DNA from: an uncultured Olsenella sp.
GTDB lineage: Bacteria; Actinomycetota; Coriobacteriia; Coriobacteriales; Atopobiaceae
DNA length: 48,309 nucleotides
Assembly (NCBI GenBank): GCA_900540955.1
Contig: UQIF01000016.1
Coordinates: forward strand, 1 to 48,309
Reading direction: 5' to 3'
The position numbers and the translations under genes are program-made. Numbering within the stretch: the stretch's first letter is position 1; the number at the start of each line of letters is the position of its first letter. A model generated the notes under the pieces. That model was not told the DNA's origin and ran no database searches. It saw only the letters and a list, made by a program, of their open reading frames with translations. Of this stretch, positions 15,989 to 26,610 are shown one piece after another.

Positions 15989-18016
15989 ATGCGCAAATTC
16001 AAGACAGAGAGCAAGAAGCTCCTCGACCTCATGATCAACTCCATCTACACCAACCGTGAGATCTTCCTGCGCGAGCTCATCTCCAACGCCTCCGACGCCA
16101 TCGACAAGCTCTACCTCAAGAGCCTGACCGACGCCTCCGCCAAGGTCGACCAGGAGAACCTCGCCATCACGCTCGCCTACGACAAGGACGCCCGCACCCT
16201 CACTGTCTCGGACAACGGCATCGGCATGACCGCCGACGAGCTTGAGAAGAACCTCGGCACCATCGCCCACTCCGGCTCCGAGGAGTTCAAGGAGGCCAAC
16301 GCCGACAAGCAGGGCGACGCCGTCGACATCATCGGCCGCTTCGGCGTGGGCTTCTACTCCGCCTTCATGGTGGCCAAGGAGGTCAGCGTGGTCACGCGCG
16401 CCTTTGGCTCCGACGAGTGCCTGCGTTGGACCTCCGACGGCATCGAGGGTTACGCCATCGAGCCCGTCGCCGCCGACGATCCGGCGTACCGCGCGACCTG
16501 CGGCTCCGACGTCATCCTCACCCTCAAGGACAACGCCGACGAGGCCAGCTACGACGAGTACCTCTCCGAGTACACCCTGAAGGACCTGGTCAAGCGCTAC
16601 AGCAACTACGTGCGCTACCCGGTCAAGATGATGGTCACCAAGTCCCGCCAGAAGGAGAAGCCCGCCGACGCCGGCGACGACTACAAGCCGGAGTGGGAGG
16701 ACTACGAGGAGCTCGAGACCCTGAACTCCATGACCCCCATCTGGAAGAAGCGCGGAAGCGACGTCACGCCCGAGGAGTACAACGAGTTCTACAAGTCGAC
16801 TTTCCACGACTGGGAGGACCCGGCGCGCACCTTCAGCCTCCACGCCGAGGGCACGCTCGAGTACGACGCGCTTCTCTTTATCCCCGGCAAGGCCCCCTTC
16901 GACCTCTATAGCCGCGACTACGAGAAGGGCCTCGAGCTCTACAGCTCCAACGTCTTGATTATGGAGAAGTGCGCGGACCTTCTTCCCGACTACTACAACT
17001 TCGTGCGCGGCGTCGTCGACTCGGCAGATGTCACGCTGAACATCAGTCGCGAGACGCTGCAGCAGAACCGCCAGCTCACCGCCATGGAGCGCCGCATCGA
17101 GAAGAAGATCACCTCCGAGCTCGAGTCCATGCGCGACACCGACCGTGAGGCGTACGAGAAGTTCTTCGGCAACTTCGGCCGCGGTCTCAAGTACGGCATC
17201 TACTCCAGCTACGGCATGAAGAAGGACGAGCTCGCCGGCCTGCTGCTCTTCTGGAGCGCCAAGAACGAGAAGTTCGTCACCCTGCAGGAGTACGCGCAGG
17301 CCATGCCCGAGGGCCAGAAGGCCATCTACTACGCCGCCGGCGACGACCGTGACCGCCTGGCAAAGATGCCTGTGGTCAAGTCCGTGCTCGCCAAGGGCTT
17401 CGACGTGCTTCTGTGCACCGACGACGTCGACGAGTTCTGCTTCCAGGCCATGCGCGACTTCACGGCCAAGGACATGCCCAAGGTCTACGCAGACGACGCT
17501 GCCCGCGAGGCCGCCGAGAAGGCTCAGGTCGACGGCGCCGAGGCCGAGCGCGAGGACCGCACGCTCGAGCTCAAGAACGTCTCGAGCGGCGACCTCGACC
17601 TTGCGAGCGAGGAGGAGAAGAAGGCCGCCGACGAGGCGGCGAAGGCCAACGAGGGCCTCTTTGGCGCGATGAAGGAGACGCTCGGCGACGCCGTGGCCAA
17701 GGTCACCGTCTCGGCGCACCTCACGTCTGCCGACGACGCGCCGTCGAGCGTGTCCGCCGAGGGTCCCGTCTCGCTCGAGATGGAGCAGGTCCTGGCCGCC
17801 GGCCCCGATGCCGCGCAGGCGCCCAAGGCCACGCGCGTGCTCGAGGTCAACGCCGCGCACCCCGTGTTCGCCAAGCTCCAGGCCGCGCAGGAGGCGGGCG
17901 ACACCGACAAGCTCGCCCTCTACACCTCGCTTCTCTATGACCAGGCGCTTCTTACCGAGGGGCTGCCCGTGGCCGACCCCGTCGCCTTCGCGCAGAACGT
18001 CTGCAAGCTGATGTAG
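15989..18016 (+). CDS. htpG: Chaperone HtpG (bacterial Hsp90)
   Basis: A 675-residue cytosolic ATP-dependent chaperone. The N-terminal GHKL ATPase domain shows ELISNASDAIDKL, DNGIGMT and GRFGVGFYSAFMV. The middle domain has the VRGVVDSADVTLNISRE motif with the conserved catalytic arginine region (QQNRQL). The C-terminal dimerisation region is longer than the 624 residues of E. coli HtpG because of an acidic, Ala/Glu-rich insert (about 507-570). The ATG at 15989 was chosen because it has an AAGGGA site and matches the family N-terminus MRKFKTESKK; a start 33 bp upstream is not supported. It appears to be a single-gene unit ending at the strong hairpin 18081-18147. Confidence 0.97.
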   Translation: MRKFKTESKKLLDLMINSIYTNREIFLRELISNASDAIDKLYLKSLTDASAKVDQENLAITLAYDKDARTLTVSDNGIGMTADELEKNLGTIAHSGSEEFKEANADKQGDAVDIIGRFGVGFYSAFMVAKEVSVVTRAFGSDECLRWTSDGIEGYAIEPVAADDPAYRATCGSDVILTLKDNADEASYDEYLSEYTLKDLVKRYSNYVRYPVKMMVTKSRQKEKPADAGDDYKPEWEDYEELETLNSMTPIWKKRGSDVTPEEYNEFYKSTFHDWEDPARTFSLHAEGTLEYDALLFIPGKAPFDLYSRDYEKGLELYSSNVLIMEKCADLLPDYYNFVRGVVDSADVTLNISRETLQQNRQLTAMERRIEKKITSELESMRDTDREAYEKFFGNFGRGLKYGIYSSYGMKKDELAGLLLFWSAKNEKFVTLQEYAQAMPEGQKAIYYAAGDDRDRLAKMPVVKSVLAKGFDVLLCTDDVDEFCFQAMRDFTAKDMPKVYADDAAREAAEKAQVDGAEAEREDRTLELKNVSSGDLDLASEEEKKAADEAAKANEGLFGAMKETLGDAVAKVTVSAHLTSADDAPSSVSAEGPVSLEMEQVLAAGPDAAQAPKATRVLEVNAAHPVFAKLQAAQEAGDTDKLALYTSLLYDQALLTEGLPVADPVAFAQNVCKLM

Positions 18017-18080
18017 CAGGCGCCGGCCGCAGGCGCGCCGCCGCCCATCGCCAGCGCGACAAACCGCCGCCGTCAACGCG

Positions 18081-18147
18081 AGCTCCCTCCTGTTTTGCCC
18101 ATATCCACCCCCCTGAGGGGCAAAAATGGGCTAAACAGGAGGGAGTT
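18081..18147. terminator. Long bidirectional terminator between htpG and the EamA gene
   Basis: Arms 18081-18102 and 18126-18147 pair over 22 bases with few mismatches, and the loop holds a small CCCC/GGGG stem. A T-rich run (TTCCTTTTG) follows on the plus strand, and the arm is pyrimidine-rich. It sits between two convergent genes and can serve both. Confidence 0.85.
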
Positions 18148-18174
18148 CCTTTTGTGCCGCGAGGTCGCGGCGGA

Positions 18175-19134
18175 CTAAGCGCACTTCTCCGCAAAGGTTG
18201 TGGCGCGGGCCACCGCAGGTGCCGGCGCGGCCTCCTCCGGCTCCTCCCCGCGCTTGGAGAGCGCCATCAGCGCCATCATCGCGAGGATGAGCACGAGGCC
18301 GACGAGGTCGAAGGCGGTGATTGGCGTGCCGAGCGCGACGGCGCTCGTGGCGACCGCGGTGGCGGGCGTGAAGATCATGAGCAGGCTGCCCATCATGGGA
18401 CCGGCCTCCTTGAGACTCTGCATGACGAGGAAGTACCCGAGGATCGCGCCGAAGACCGTCGTGCCGGAAAACGCCGCCCAGCCTACGGCGTCGAGCGCGG
18501 GCGCCGCCGCCCAGGGCCGCGCGAAGGGAAGCAGGATGATGCCGCCCAAGAGCATGCCGACGGCGTTGACGGGCAGCGACCCGTGGCGCTCGAGCGCGCA
18601 GAGCGGCAGCGAGTTGTGCAGGAACGCGAGGACGCTGTCGAGCAGGCACCAGGCGAGGCCTGTGATGCCGACGACGAGCGAGGAGGGGTCTCCCTTGGTC
18701 GCGATGCACCAGACGCCGGCGAGCGCGAGCGCAAGCCCGGCAGCCTCGGCGGGCCTGGGGCGGCGACGGGAGCGCAGGCAGGTGAAGGCCATCATGTACA
18801 CGAGGTTGAGCTGGCCCACGAGCGACTCGGTCGCGGCGCTCGTGGTGTCGATGGCGACGACGTAGGTCACCTGGAGCGCGGCGATGCCGAAGATTGCGTA
18901 GAGGACCGTGCCCGCGAGCGCGCGGCGGTCTCGCAGCAGCGCGAGGAGGTTCTCTTTGTCCGTCGCCGCGCAAACAGCCGTGAAGACTGCGCCGGCGGTG
19001 AGCACGCGCAGGCAGCCGAGCCAGGTCGGGGCGATCGCGTAGCTGCTCGTCATGAACGCTACGAGGACGTTTGAGATCCCCCAGAAAAACGCGCCGAGGA
19101 TTCCCGCGACGATTCCCTTGGTCTTTGCCTGCAT
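18175..19134 (-). CDS. EamA/DMT-family transporter
   Basis: A 319-residue inner-membrane protein with ten predicted helices arranged as two EamA repeats. The first runs from about residue 8 (GIVAGILGAFFWGISNVLVA) and the second from about 155 (VGITGLAWCLLDSVLAFLHN), ending in a charged Ala/Glu tail. The family exports or imports metabolites such as amino acids or nucleosides; the substrate cannot be named. It is divergent from a LysR regulator gene 119 bp away, which makes that protein its likely regulator. The ATG has a GGGGAG site. The 3' end faces the htpG terminator. Confidence 0.9.
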   Translation of the reverse strand: MQAKTKGIVAGILGAFFWGISNVLVAFMTSSYAIAPTWLGCLRVLTAGAVFTAVCAATDKENLLALLRDRRALAGTVLYAIFGIAALQVTYVVAIDTTSAATESLVGQLNLVYMMAFTCLRSRRRPRPAEAAGLALALAGVWCIATKGDPSSLVVGITGLAWCLLDSVLAFLHNSLPLCALERHGSLPVNAVGMLLGGIILLPFARPWAAAPALDAVGWAAFSGTTVFGAILGYFLVMQSLKEAGPMMGSLLMIFTPATAVATSAVALGTPITAFDLVGLVLILAMMALMALSKRGEEPEEAAPAPAVARATTFAEKCA

Positions 19135-19253
19135 GCGACCGGTCTCCCCATCTGTGTCTGAGTTTGCCTAAAAGATGAAATCACGTCGCCAACCAGAAGT
19201 ACAATTCATAGATATAAAGAAACCCATAAGCACAATTGATTGGTTGCGCATCC

Positions 19254-20141
19254 ATGGAGCTCAGGAACATCAAGACCTTCGCCCGCATCGCCGAGGTGGG
19301 CAGCTTCACTCGCGTGGCGACGGAGCTCGGTTACACCCAGTCGGCCGTGACGATGCAGATAAAGCAGCTCGAGCGCGAGCTCGGCTGCGTGCTGTTCGAG
19401 CGGCTCGGCCGCAGCGTGCGCCTGACGCCCGAGGGCGAGCGGCTTCTGCCCGTGGCCAACCGGATGCTCCAGGCGGCAGACGAGGCCTCGCGCATCGCCC
19501 AGGAGCCGGGCGAGGTCTCCGGCACGCTTCGGATCGGCGTCTCGGACTCGCTGCTCGTGGGCGTGCTCGCCCCGGTGCTCTCCGAGCTCTCGCGCACCTA
19601 CCCGCGCGTGTGCGTCTCGACCCATCAGCAGATGCCCGACGAGCAGTTCGCGATGCTGCGCCGCAACGACATCGACGTGCTGCTTTTGCTCGACGAGCGC
19701 ATGGAGCGCCCCGAGTGGGTCAAGGTCTTCGAGGCCCCTGCCGAGGTCGGCTTCGTCGCCGCCGCGACCGACCCCATGGCAAGAAGGGCGAGGGTTCCGC
19801 TCGAGGAGGTGCTGTCTCGGCCCCTCTTTCTTACCGAGCGCGACGTCAGCTACCGCGCGGGGCTCGACGAGCGTATCTGGGCGCGCGGGCTCGAGGCGAC
19901 CCCGCGCGTCGAGTGCGGCAACACCGCGTTTCTCGCCGAGCTCGTGGAGGGCTGCGGCGGCGTGTCCTTCTTGCCGTCGTGCGCCGTGCGCGCGGCCGTC
20001 GCGGCCGGCAGGCTCGCGCACGTGGACGTCGACCTCGAGCGGCTCGACCTGTGGCACCAGGCCATCGTCCGGAAGAACAAAGTGGTGACCCCGCAGATGC
20101 GCCTCTTTCTCGAGCTCGTCCAGCGCGAGTTGTGCGGCTAG
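19254..20141 (+). CDS. LysR-family transcriptional regulator
   Basis: About 295 residues. The N-terminal winged helix (MELRNIKTFARIAEVGSFTRVA, then LGYTQSAVTMQIKQLEREL) and the LysR substrate-binding domain (from about residue 85, GTLRIGVSDSLLVGVLAPVLSEL) are clear. The ATG at 19254 was preferred to an upstream in-frame TTG/ATT-type start because it matches the canonical family N-terminus, although no strong ribosome site is visible. The divergent partner is an EamA transporter, the classical LysR arrangement, so it probably senses a small molecule carried by that transporter. The 119-bp shared promoter region is AT-rich on its right side (about 19201-19245), a likely operator area. Confidence 0.92.
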   Translation: MELRNIKTFARIAEVGSFTRVATELGYTQSAVTMQIKQLERELGCVLFERLGRSVRLTPEGERLLPVANRMLQAADEASRIAQEPGEVSGTLRIGVSDSLLVGVLAPVLSELSRTYPRVCVSTHQQMPDEQFAMLRRNDIDVLLLLDERMERPEWVKVFEAPAEVGFVAAATDPMARRARVPLEEVLSRPLFLTERDVSYRAGLDERIWARGLEATPRVECGNTAFLAELVEGCGGVSFLPSCAVRAAVAAGRLAHVDVDLERLDLWHQAIVRKNKVVTPQMRLFLELVQRELCG

Positions 20142-20320
20142 CCCGCATGACGGCAGCCCCGGCGGTCGCGCGTGCGCTCCTTGCAAGCGAGTTGTGCAAA
20201 TAATCCGCAGGTTGGGTGCTATAGGTACCGTCCACCCGGTCGCTCGGGGGAAAGAAGCCCGCGGGCGCCGCGCATTGCTATCCTAAAGAGTCGCTAGTAC
20301 ACCAACCACAGGGGGATGGC

Positions 20321-21640
20321 ATGGTAAAGACACTGGTGCTCGTGCGTCACGGAAAGACCGAGGATGTGAGCTCGACGGGCGACGACATCGACCGCAAGCT
20401 CACGCCGGCGGGAATTCGCGCCCTTGAGGTCGCGTATCCCCGCACGTTCCAGCTTTTGGGCGAGGATCCGGAGGTCTCCATCTGGTGCAGTCCCGCGATC
20501 CGCGCGCTGCAGACCGCGGGCGTGGTGGCCGAGGCGATCGACGCCTGCGGCATCGACGTGCACCAGTCCCTCTACGACCAGGACGTCGACGCGTTCCTGT
20601 CCGAGCTCGCGGCCGCCGACGAGGAGGTCGAGGCCCTCGCCGTGGTCGGCCACGTTCCCTTCATGGACCGGCTGACCAAGCGCCTGACCGGCTCGGACAT
20701 CAAGTTCAACAAGGGCGCCGTCGCCTCCATCGCGCTGCCCGACGGTCCTTCGGGCGAGGGCTCGCTGCGCTGGTACGTGGCAGGCCCCGACTCCGTGTCG
20801 TGGGACGCGATGGCCGAGGTGGACAACCAGGTCGAGCTGATGGCCGCCGAGCTCGCGGACGCCTGCGACGCCTTCCTCGCCGACCCCAGCGACATCGAGG
20901 CGCTGCGCGTGTTCCGTATCCGCCTGCGTCGCCTGCGCTCGCTCATCCAGTTCCTTACCCCCTGGCAGTCAAAGAAGCAGGGCAACCGCACCTCCGATGA
21001 CCTGCGCGCCCTTCTTGACGCGACCTCGCCGCTGCGCGAGATCGACATCTTGTCCGACGCCGTGGCGGGGCTCGTCGATTCCGGCGAGCTCGGCGTGAAC
21101 TGCCTGCTGCCCGTGGCCTGCGCCAAGGAGCGCCAGCTCGAGCTCGAGAGCGTGCTCACCCTCATGCGCAAGCGCCACGTGCGCCGCCGCCTGCACAATA
21201 TCGCCGACGAGTGCCCAAGCATCAAGTGGAAGAGCCGCGTGCTCGACGCGGGCCTTTGCGCCGCCGATTTCCAGAAGCACTTCGACGAGGAGCTCGAGGT
21301 GCTCGACGGCGTGCTGTTCGGCCTCGATCTGCACGACCCCGAGTCCGTCCACGTGGCGCGCCGCGACGCGAAGGAGATCCACTTCGTCGCCCGCGCCCTG
21401 GGGGCGGTCCTCGGCGAGGAGCGCGCCTCGGCGAGCGAGTACATGAACAGCATCCAAGGCGAGCTCGGCGCCCTCGGCGACGCTTATCGCAACGAGCGCC
21501 TGGCAAACGAGTACTCGAAGAGCCCGCGCTTCCGCGGCGTGCGCGCCGACCTGGGCGTCGTTGCCCGCGACCAAGCCGAGGTCGCGAGCGCGATCCTGGC
21601 CGGCTCCACCTTCTCGGCCCGCATGCGCGCCGCCGACTAG
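20321..21640 (+). CDS. SixA-type histidine phosphatase fused to a CHAD domain
   Basis: A 439-residue cytoplasmic protein of two parts. Residues 1-165 are a SixA-like histidine phosphatase with the RHG signature (9-11) and a second catalytic histidine in VVGHVPFMDRL. Residues 180-435 form a CHAD domain of helical repeats; its first arginine-rich helix reads RVFRIRLRRLRSL and its second SVHVARRDAKEIHFVARAL. SixA removes phosphate from histidine phosphotransfer proteins; CHAD domains bind inorganic polyphosphate through basic helices. The fusion suggests a phosphatase recruited to polyphosphate or acting on it, which is inference. The ATG has an AGGGGGAT site. It is followed by a hairpin and then fumC. 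Confidence 0.88.
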   Translation: MVKTLVLVRHGKTEDVSSTGDDIDRKLTPAGIRALEVAYPRTFQLLGEDPEVSIWCSPAIRALQTAGVVAEAIDACGIDVHQSLYDQDVDAFLSELAAADEEVEALAVVGHVPFMDRLTKRLTGSDIKFNKGAVASIALPDGPSGEGSLRWYVAGPDSVSWDAMAEVDNQVELMAAELADACDAFLADPSDIEALRVFRIRLRRLRSLIQFLTPWQSKKQGNRTSDDLRALLDATSPLREIDILSDAVAGLVDSGELGVNCLLPVACAKERQLELESVLTLMRKRHVRRRLHNIADECPSIKWKSRVLDAGLCAADFQKHFDEELEVLDGVLFGLDLHDPESVHVARRDAKEIHFVARALGAVLGEERASASEYMNSIQGELGALGDAYRNERLANEYSKSPRFRGVRADLGVVARDQAEVASAILAGSTFSARMRAAD

Positions 21641-21665
21641 CTCGTCCCCAAGCCAATTTACATTT

Positions 21666-21718
21666 GGCGTCAGACGCAGGATTCTCGGTGCGAACATGAG
21701 AAGATGGCGTCTGGCGCC
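21666..21718 (+). terminator. Hairpin after the SixA-CHAD gene
   Basis: Arms GGCGTCAGACGC (21666-21677) and GCGTCTGGCGCC (21707-21718) pair with one G-U mismatch across a 29-base loop, followed by GTTTTCATC. It is a likely terminator for the SixA-CHAD gene and possibly part of the fumC leader. Confidence 0.55.
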
Positions 21719-21756
21719 GTTTTCATCGTAAGAGCCTTAAGACAAAGGAGAGGCCG

Positions 21757-23151
<1,395 letters not shown>

Positions 23152-23171
23152 GCGTCCGTCGAGCGCGTAGG

Positions 23172-23957
23172 CTAACGGGAAAGCGACGCCGACGTCAGGC
23201 CGCCCGAGCGCAAGGGGCTGCTCCCGCACTCGACGTGGCTGCGGACGGCGGCCACGTCGGCGACGCAGCTTCCCGCGATGTGCGCCGCCCCGGCGCAAAG
23301 AAGTGCCGGCGCGATTGTGGCCGAGGGCCCTACGACGATGGTGCGCGCGCCGGACGCGAGCTCAAGCAGGCGGGGGAGCGTCTTGTTCGACTCCGCCATG
23401 CCCGTGATCACAGCGAAGTCCGCCTCGGGCAGTACGTACTCGCAGGCGGTATCGGGCAGGTCGTCGTCGGCGCGGCGGGCGCGCTCGAGCACGCTGAGTT
23501 CGGCCATCTGCGCGATCTTCTCCATGCGGGGGAAGCGGCCCACGACGGCCACGCGGGCGCGGCGGCCCTCGCGGCGCCAGAACTCCTCGAGCTCGCCCGG
23601 CAGGAAGAAGAACGGGTCCGCCTCGGCGCAGGGACGATTTCCGGAGTCTGCGTACAGGCGCGCACCGGCGAGCCCGTTCAGACGCTCAGGTTGGTTGTAC
23701 CAGGCGTTCAGCGCCGCCACGCCGACGGAGGCGGTCTCAAAGTCCCAGGACTTGGCCAAGGCGGCGACGTCGCGCAGGGGCTTGCCGGCAAGCGGGCTTA
23801 AGCGCTCGCGCCTGCCGCCTTTGCAGGTGGCCGCCACGCCCGTGCCGCAGCTCGCCTCGACGCACGTCCAGTGCGAGCCCTCGCACATGCCGAGCACACG
23901 CTCTCCCGCGTCGACCCCTTCGATCAGTTCATCGTACAATTGCCAGGCAGAACCCAT
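23172..23957 (-). CDS. DUF4213/DUF364 putative heavy-metal chelation protein
   Basis: A 261-residue soluble protein. The N-terminal half matches DUF4213 (LYDELIEGV, then WTCVEASCGTGVA), and the C-terminal half DUF364 (ARVAVVGRFPRMEKI, EYVLPEADFAVITGMAESN, TIVVGPSATIAPALL). The family is found beside metal or metal-cofactor transport genes and is annotated as a possible chelatase or chelation protein; the reaction is unknown. It is divergent from a THEP1-like NTPase 33 bp away, and an ABC importer for metal or metal chelate is close by. An extra Cys/Gly-rich stretch near residues 24-45 is notable. Confidence 0.85.
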   Translation of the reverse strand: MGSAWQLYDELIEGVDAGERVLGMCEGSHWTCVEASCGTGVAATCKGGRRERLSPLAGKPLRDVAALAKSWDFETASVGVAALNAWYNQPERLNGLAGARLYADSGNRPCAEADPFFFLPGELEEFWRREGRRARVAVVGRFPRMEKIAQMAELSVLERARRADDDLPDTACEYVLPEADFAVITGMAESNKTLPRLLELASGARTIVVGPSATIAPALLCAGAAHIAGSCVADVAAVRSHVECGSSPLRSGGLTSASLSR

Positions 23958-23990
23958 CGTTTTCTCCTATCCGACCGCGGAGGGCCTCGC

Positions 23991-24551
23991 ATGCTGCTTA
24001 TTCTTACCGCACCCATCCAATCGGGCAAGACCCGCTGGCTCGAGTCGCTTATCTTGGAGCTCGCCTCCCGCGGCGTCGCCTCGTACGGCGTGGTGGCGCC
24101 CGGGCGCTGGCACCGCGGGCCCGATGGCGGCGAGCTGGTAAAGGACGGCATCGACAATGTCTTGCTGCCCTTGGGCGAGCGCGTGAGGCTCGCGGAGGCG
24201 GCGCGCGGCCACGACGGCACGGCGGGGCTCGGCTGGAGCTTCGACGCGGACGCCCTCGCGCGGGTGGACGGCCACTTCGCCGAGCTCGCCTCACATGCCG
24301 ACGACGCCCCTGGCCTGCTCGTGGTCGACGAGCTCGGGCCGCTCGAGCTCAAGCGCGGCGAGGGGCTCGCCCATGCCGTCCGCCTGCTCGAGCGCGGGCC
24401 GGCCTCCGCGTGGCCGCACGCCGTCGTGGTCGTGCGGCCGGCGCTCGTTCCTCTTGCCGAAGAAAGGTTCCAAGCCGCGTGGAGCGACTTGGAACCCATT
24501 GTTCCCGGCGACGATGCCCGCGAGCTCGTCTTGGGGCTTCTTGGCGCCTAG
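23991..24551 (+). CDS. THEP1-like nucleoside-triphosphatase
   Basis: A 186-residue P-loop protein. Walker A TAPIQSGKT (residues 5-13) and Walker B LLVVDELGPLELKRGEG with the typical family glutamate place it in the NTPase_1/THEP1 group. The ATG at 23991 was chosen because GGAGGG precedes it with 6 bp spacing; a longer frame from 23871 would overlap the divergent DUF364 gene. The role is probably a nucleotide-dependent accessory step in metal or cofactor handling, since the family often lies beside FecCD-type importers and DUF364 genes; the activity on nucleotides is known for the family only. It converges with the substrate-binding protein gene. Confidence 0.82.
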   Translation: MLLILTAPIQSGKTRWLESLILELASRGVASYGVVAPGRWHRGPDGGELVKDGIDNVLLPLGERVRLAEAARGHDGTAGLGWSFDADALARVDGHFAELASHADDAPGLLVVDELGPLELKRGEGLAHAVRLLERGPASAWPHAVVVVRPALVPLAEERFQAAWSDLEPIVPGDDARELVLGLLGA

Positions 24552-24575
24552 GCCCGCCGGTGCGCCCCGGCCACC

Positions 24576-25700
24576 TTAGTTGGACTTGGGCAGGGCGTTG
24601 GCCATGATGGCCTGGCACTCCTCGTCGGAGAGCTCGTGGCCGTAGAAGGTCTTGTAGTAGCTCTTTGCGACGTCGGTCATGCTGTCGGGGAACTGGTCGG
24701 GATAGCATAGGCGGGCGAGCCACTGCATGCCCATGATCTGGTTGACGGACGGCGGGCTGGACAGCCAGTTGTAGGGCTTGCCCGGGGCCTCGTAGACCTG
24801 ACCGTCCTTGACCGCGTCGATGCCCGCCCAGGCGGGGTCGGTCGCGACGGAGCCGTAGTAGCTGTCTGCCGTGAAGACGATCATCTGAGGGTCGAAGGCC
24901 GCGATCTGCTCGAGGCCGATCTGGTCGCCCTTGCCGGAGGCGCTGGCGTTCTGGATCTCTACGCAGTTGTTGGCCACCATGTCGACGACCTGGGCCATGA
25001 AGCCGCCCTTTGCCAGCGCGCTGGTGCCGGAGTCGCCGGTAAGGTAGGCGACCTTCGGGCGCTCGGACTCGGGAATGTCCTTGACGACGTCGTTGACCTC
25101 ATCGTAGGCGCTCTGGCAGTACTCGCCGAGCTCGGCCGCGCGGTCCCGCTTGCCGAGGAGCTCGCCCAGCTGCTCGTAGGCCTGCTTGTAGGTGGACAGC
25201 GACGACTCGATGTGGACCACGGGGATGCCGAGCTGGTCCTGGAGGGAGTCCATGTCCTCCTTGATGGTCTTCTTTGACTCGCCCACGTCGATGATGAGGT
25301 CGGGGGCGGCCTCGGCGATGGCCTCCCTGTTCAGGTCGCCTTTGCTGCCGTAGACGGCGCCAAAGACGGGCAGGTCAGGGTTGACGTCAGCGATGTAGTC
25401 GGCCTCCGCTCCGAGCTTGGCGGAGAGCCCGCAGAGCTTCTCGGGCGCGATGGTAAGAAGGACCTGCTGAGCAAGGGCGCCGGACGGGGCGATGCGATCG
25501 ATGTCGGCGGGTATCTCCACCTCGCGGCCACAGGAGTCGGTGAACGTCCTGGTGCTGGCCTGCTCGCTCGCAGCCTGCTCGCCCGAGTCGCCGGGCTGTG
25601 CCTGGCCGCCGCAGGCGGAGAGGCCCAAGGCGGCGCCCATGCCGAGGGTGCCGGCGAGCATCGTCGCGAAAACCCTTCTGGAAATGCTGCTGCTCTTCAA
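24576..25700 (-). CDS. FecB/BtuF-type ABC importer lipoprotein
   Basis: A 374-residue lipoprotein that captures ligand for the adjacent importer. The signal peptide has a twin-arginine-like start (SISRRVFATML) and a lipobox LSAC, so Cys is lipidated. The mature part is a Peripla_BP_2 fold (IDRIAPSGALAQQVLLTIAP; APDLIIDVGESKK). The TTG start at 25700 was chosen because of the AAAGGAG site 6 bp upstream; a longer in-frame start at 25739 lacks one. Last gene of a permease-ATPase-lipoprotein operon. The family binds Fe3+ siderophores, heme, cobalamin or similar; the ligand is not determined. Confidence 0.88.
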   Translation of the reverse strand: MKSSSISRRVFATMLAGTLGMGAALGLSACGGQAQPGDSGEQAASEQASTRTFTDSCGREVEIPADIDRIAPSGALAQQVLLTIAPEKLCGLSAKLGAEADYIADVNPDLPVFGAVYGSKGDLNREAIAEAAPDLIIDVGESKKTIKEDMDSLQDQLGIPVVHIESSLSTYKQAYEQLGELLGKRDRAAELGEYCQSAYDEVNDVVKDIPESERPKVAYLTGDSGTSALAKGGFMAQVVDMVANNCVEIQNASASGKGDQIGLEQIAAFDPQMIVFTADSYYGSVATDPAWAGIDAVKDGQVYEAPGKPYNWLSSPPSVNQIMGMQWLARLCYPDQFPDSMTDVAKSYYKTFYGHELSDEECQAIMANALPKSN

Positions 25701-25785
25701 GGAAAGCTCCTTTCGTCTTGTTGCGCGGCCCGCGGCCATGGTGCGCGGGCGTCCGAGTACCTATGCTGTCCGCCGCGCGAGCGCG

Positions 25786-26610
25786 TCAGCCGCGCCTGCC
25801 GCGCGGGGCCGCCTCCCGCCCTCTGCCGTCGTCTTCGAGCGCCGAGGCGGGAACGACGGCGCGCGCCCGGTCGCCGAAGAGCGGGCATACGCGCACATCG
25901 ACGCCGTAGAGCTCGCTTACGTGCTCCTGCGTGACGACGTCTGCGGGCAAGCCCTGCGCGTAGACGCCGCCGTCCTGCATGGCGAGCACGCGGTCGGCGT
26001 AGAGGTAGGCCTGGTCGGGCTGGTGCATGGACAAAAGCACCGAGCGCCCCTCGGCGCTGAGCTCGCGAACGAGGCCGAGTACGCGGGAGGTGTTGGCGAA
26101 GTCGAGGGCGCTCGTGGGCTCGTCCATGACGATCGCGCGGGAGTCCTGCGCGATGGCGCGGGCCACGAGCGCGAGCTGCTGCTGGCCGCCCGAGAGCTGC
26201 GTGATTGGCCGGTGCGCGAGCTCGGCGATGCCGACGCGCTCGAGGGCCTCCATCGCGCGCGCCTCGTGGCGGCGGGTGGGGGAGCGCATCATGCCGAGGT
26301 CGGTGCCGCAGGCCATGAGGACGAGGTCGACGACCTCGTAGTCGAAGATGTTGGCGTGGGCCTGGGGGATGTAGGCGAGCTCGCGGGCACGCTGCGCCAC
26401 GCTCAGGCGAGCGATGTCCTTGCCGTTGACCTCGATCGTGCCGGAGTAGCCCGCGGCCACGCCGAGGATGCAGCGGAACAGCGTGGTCTTGCCGACGCCG
26501 TTGGGGCCGAGGACGACGGTGAGCGTGGCGTCGGGCACCTCAAAGTCGATGTCGCGCAGGACCCGGTGCGCGCCGTAGGAGAACGAGAGCCCTTTGACCT
26601 TAATGCTCAT
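25786..26610 (-). CDS. FecE/BtuD-type ABC importer ATPase
   Basis: A 274-residue ATP-binding subunit. Walker A GPNGVGKT (35-42), the ABC signature LSGGQQQLALVARA and Walker B IVMDEPTSALD are intact. It resembles the FecE/BtuD subfamily that energises import of iron complexes or cobalamin. Its start codon overlaps the permease stop by four bases (ATGA), so the two are translationally coupled. The last 25 or so residues are a short charged tail rich in Arg and Gly. Confidence 0.93.
   Translation of the reverse strand: MSIKVKGLSFSYGAHRVLRDIDFEVPDATLTVVLGPNGVGKTTLFRCILGVAAGYSGTIEVNGKDIARLSVAQRARELAYIPQAHANIFDYEVVDLVLMACGTDLGMMRSPTRRHEARAMEALERVGIAELAHRPITQLSGGQQQLALVARAIAQDSRAIVMDEPTSALDFANTSRVLGLVRELSAEGRSVLLSMHQPDQAYLYADRVLAMQDGGVYAQGLPADVVTQEHVSELYGVDVRVCPLFGDRARAVVPASALEDDGRGREAAPRGRRG

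Noticed and set aside
20100..20205. Two similar GCGAGTTGTGC stretches at and after the lysR stop, as if the gene end were duplicated
   Set aside because: Only about 11 identical bases, too short to separate from chance in GC-rich DNA.
23290..23325. Partial similarity of the DUF364 gene segment to the inverted-repeat spacer after murI
   Set aside because: Short and gapped (about 20 bases); no consistent alignment or boundary.
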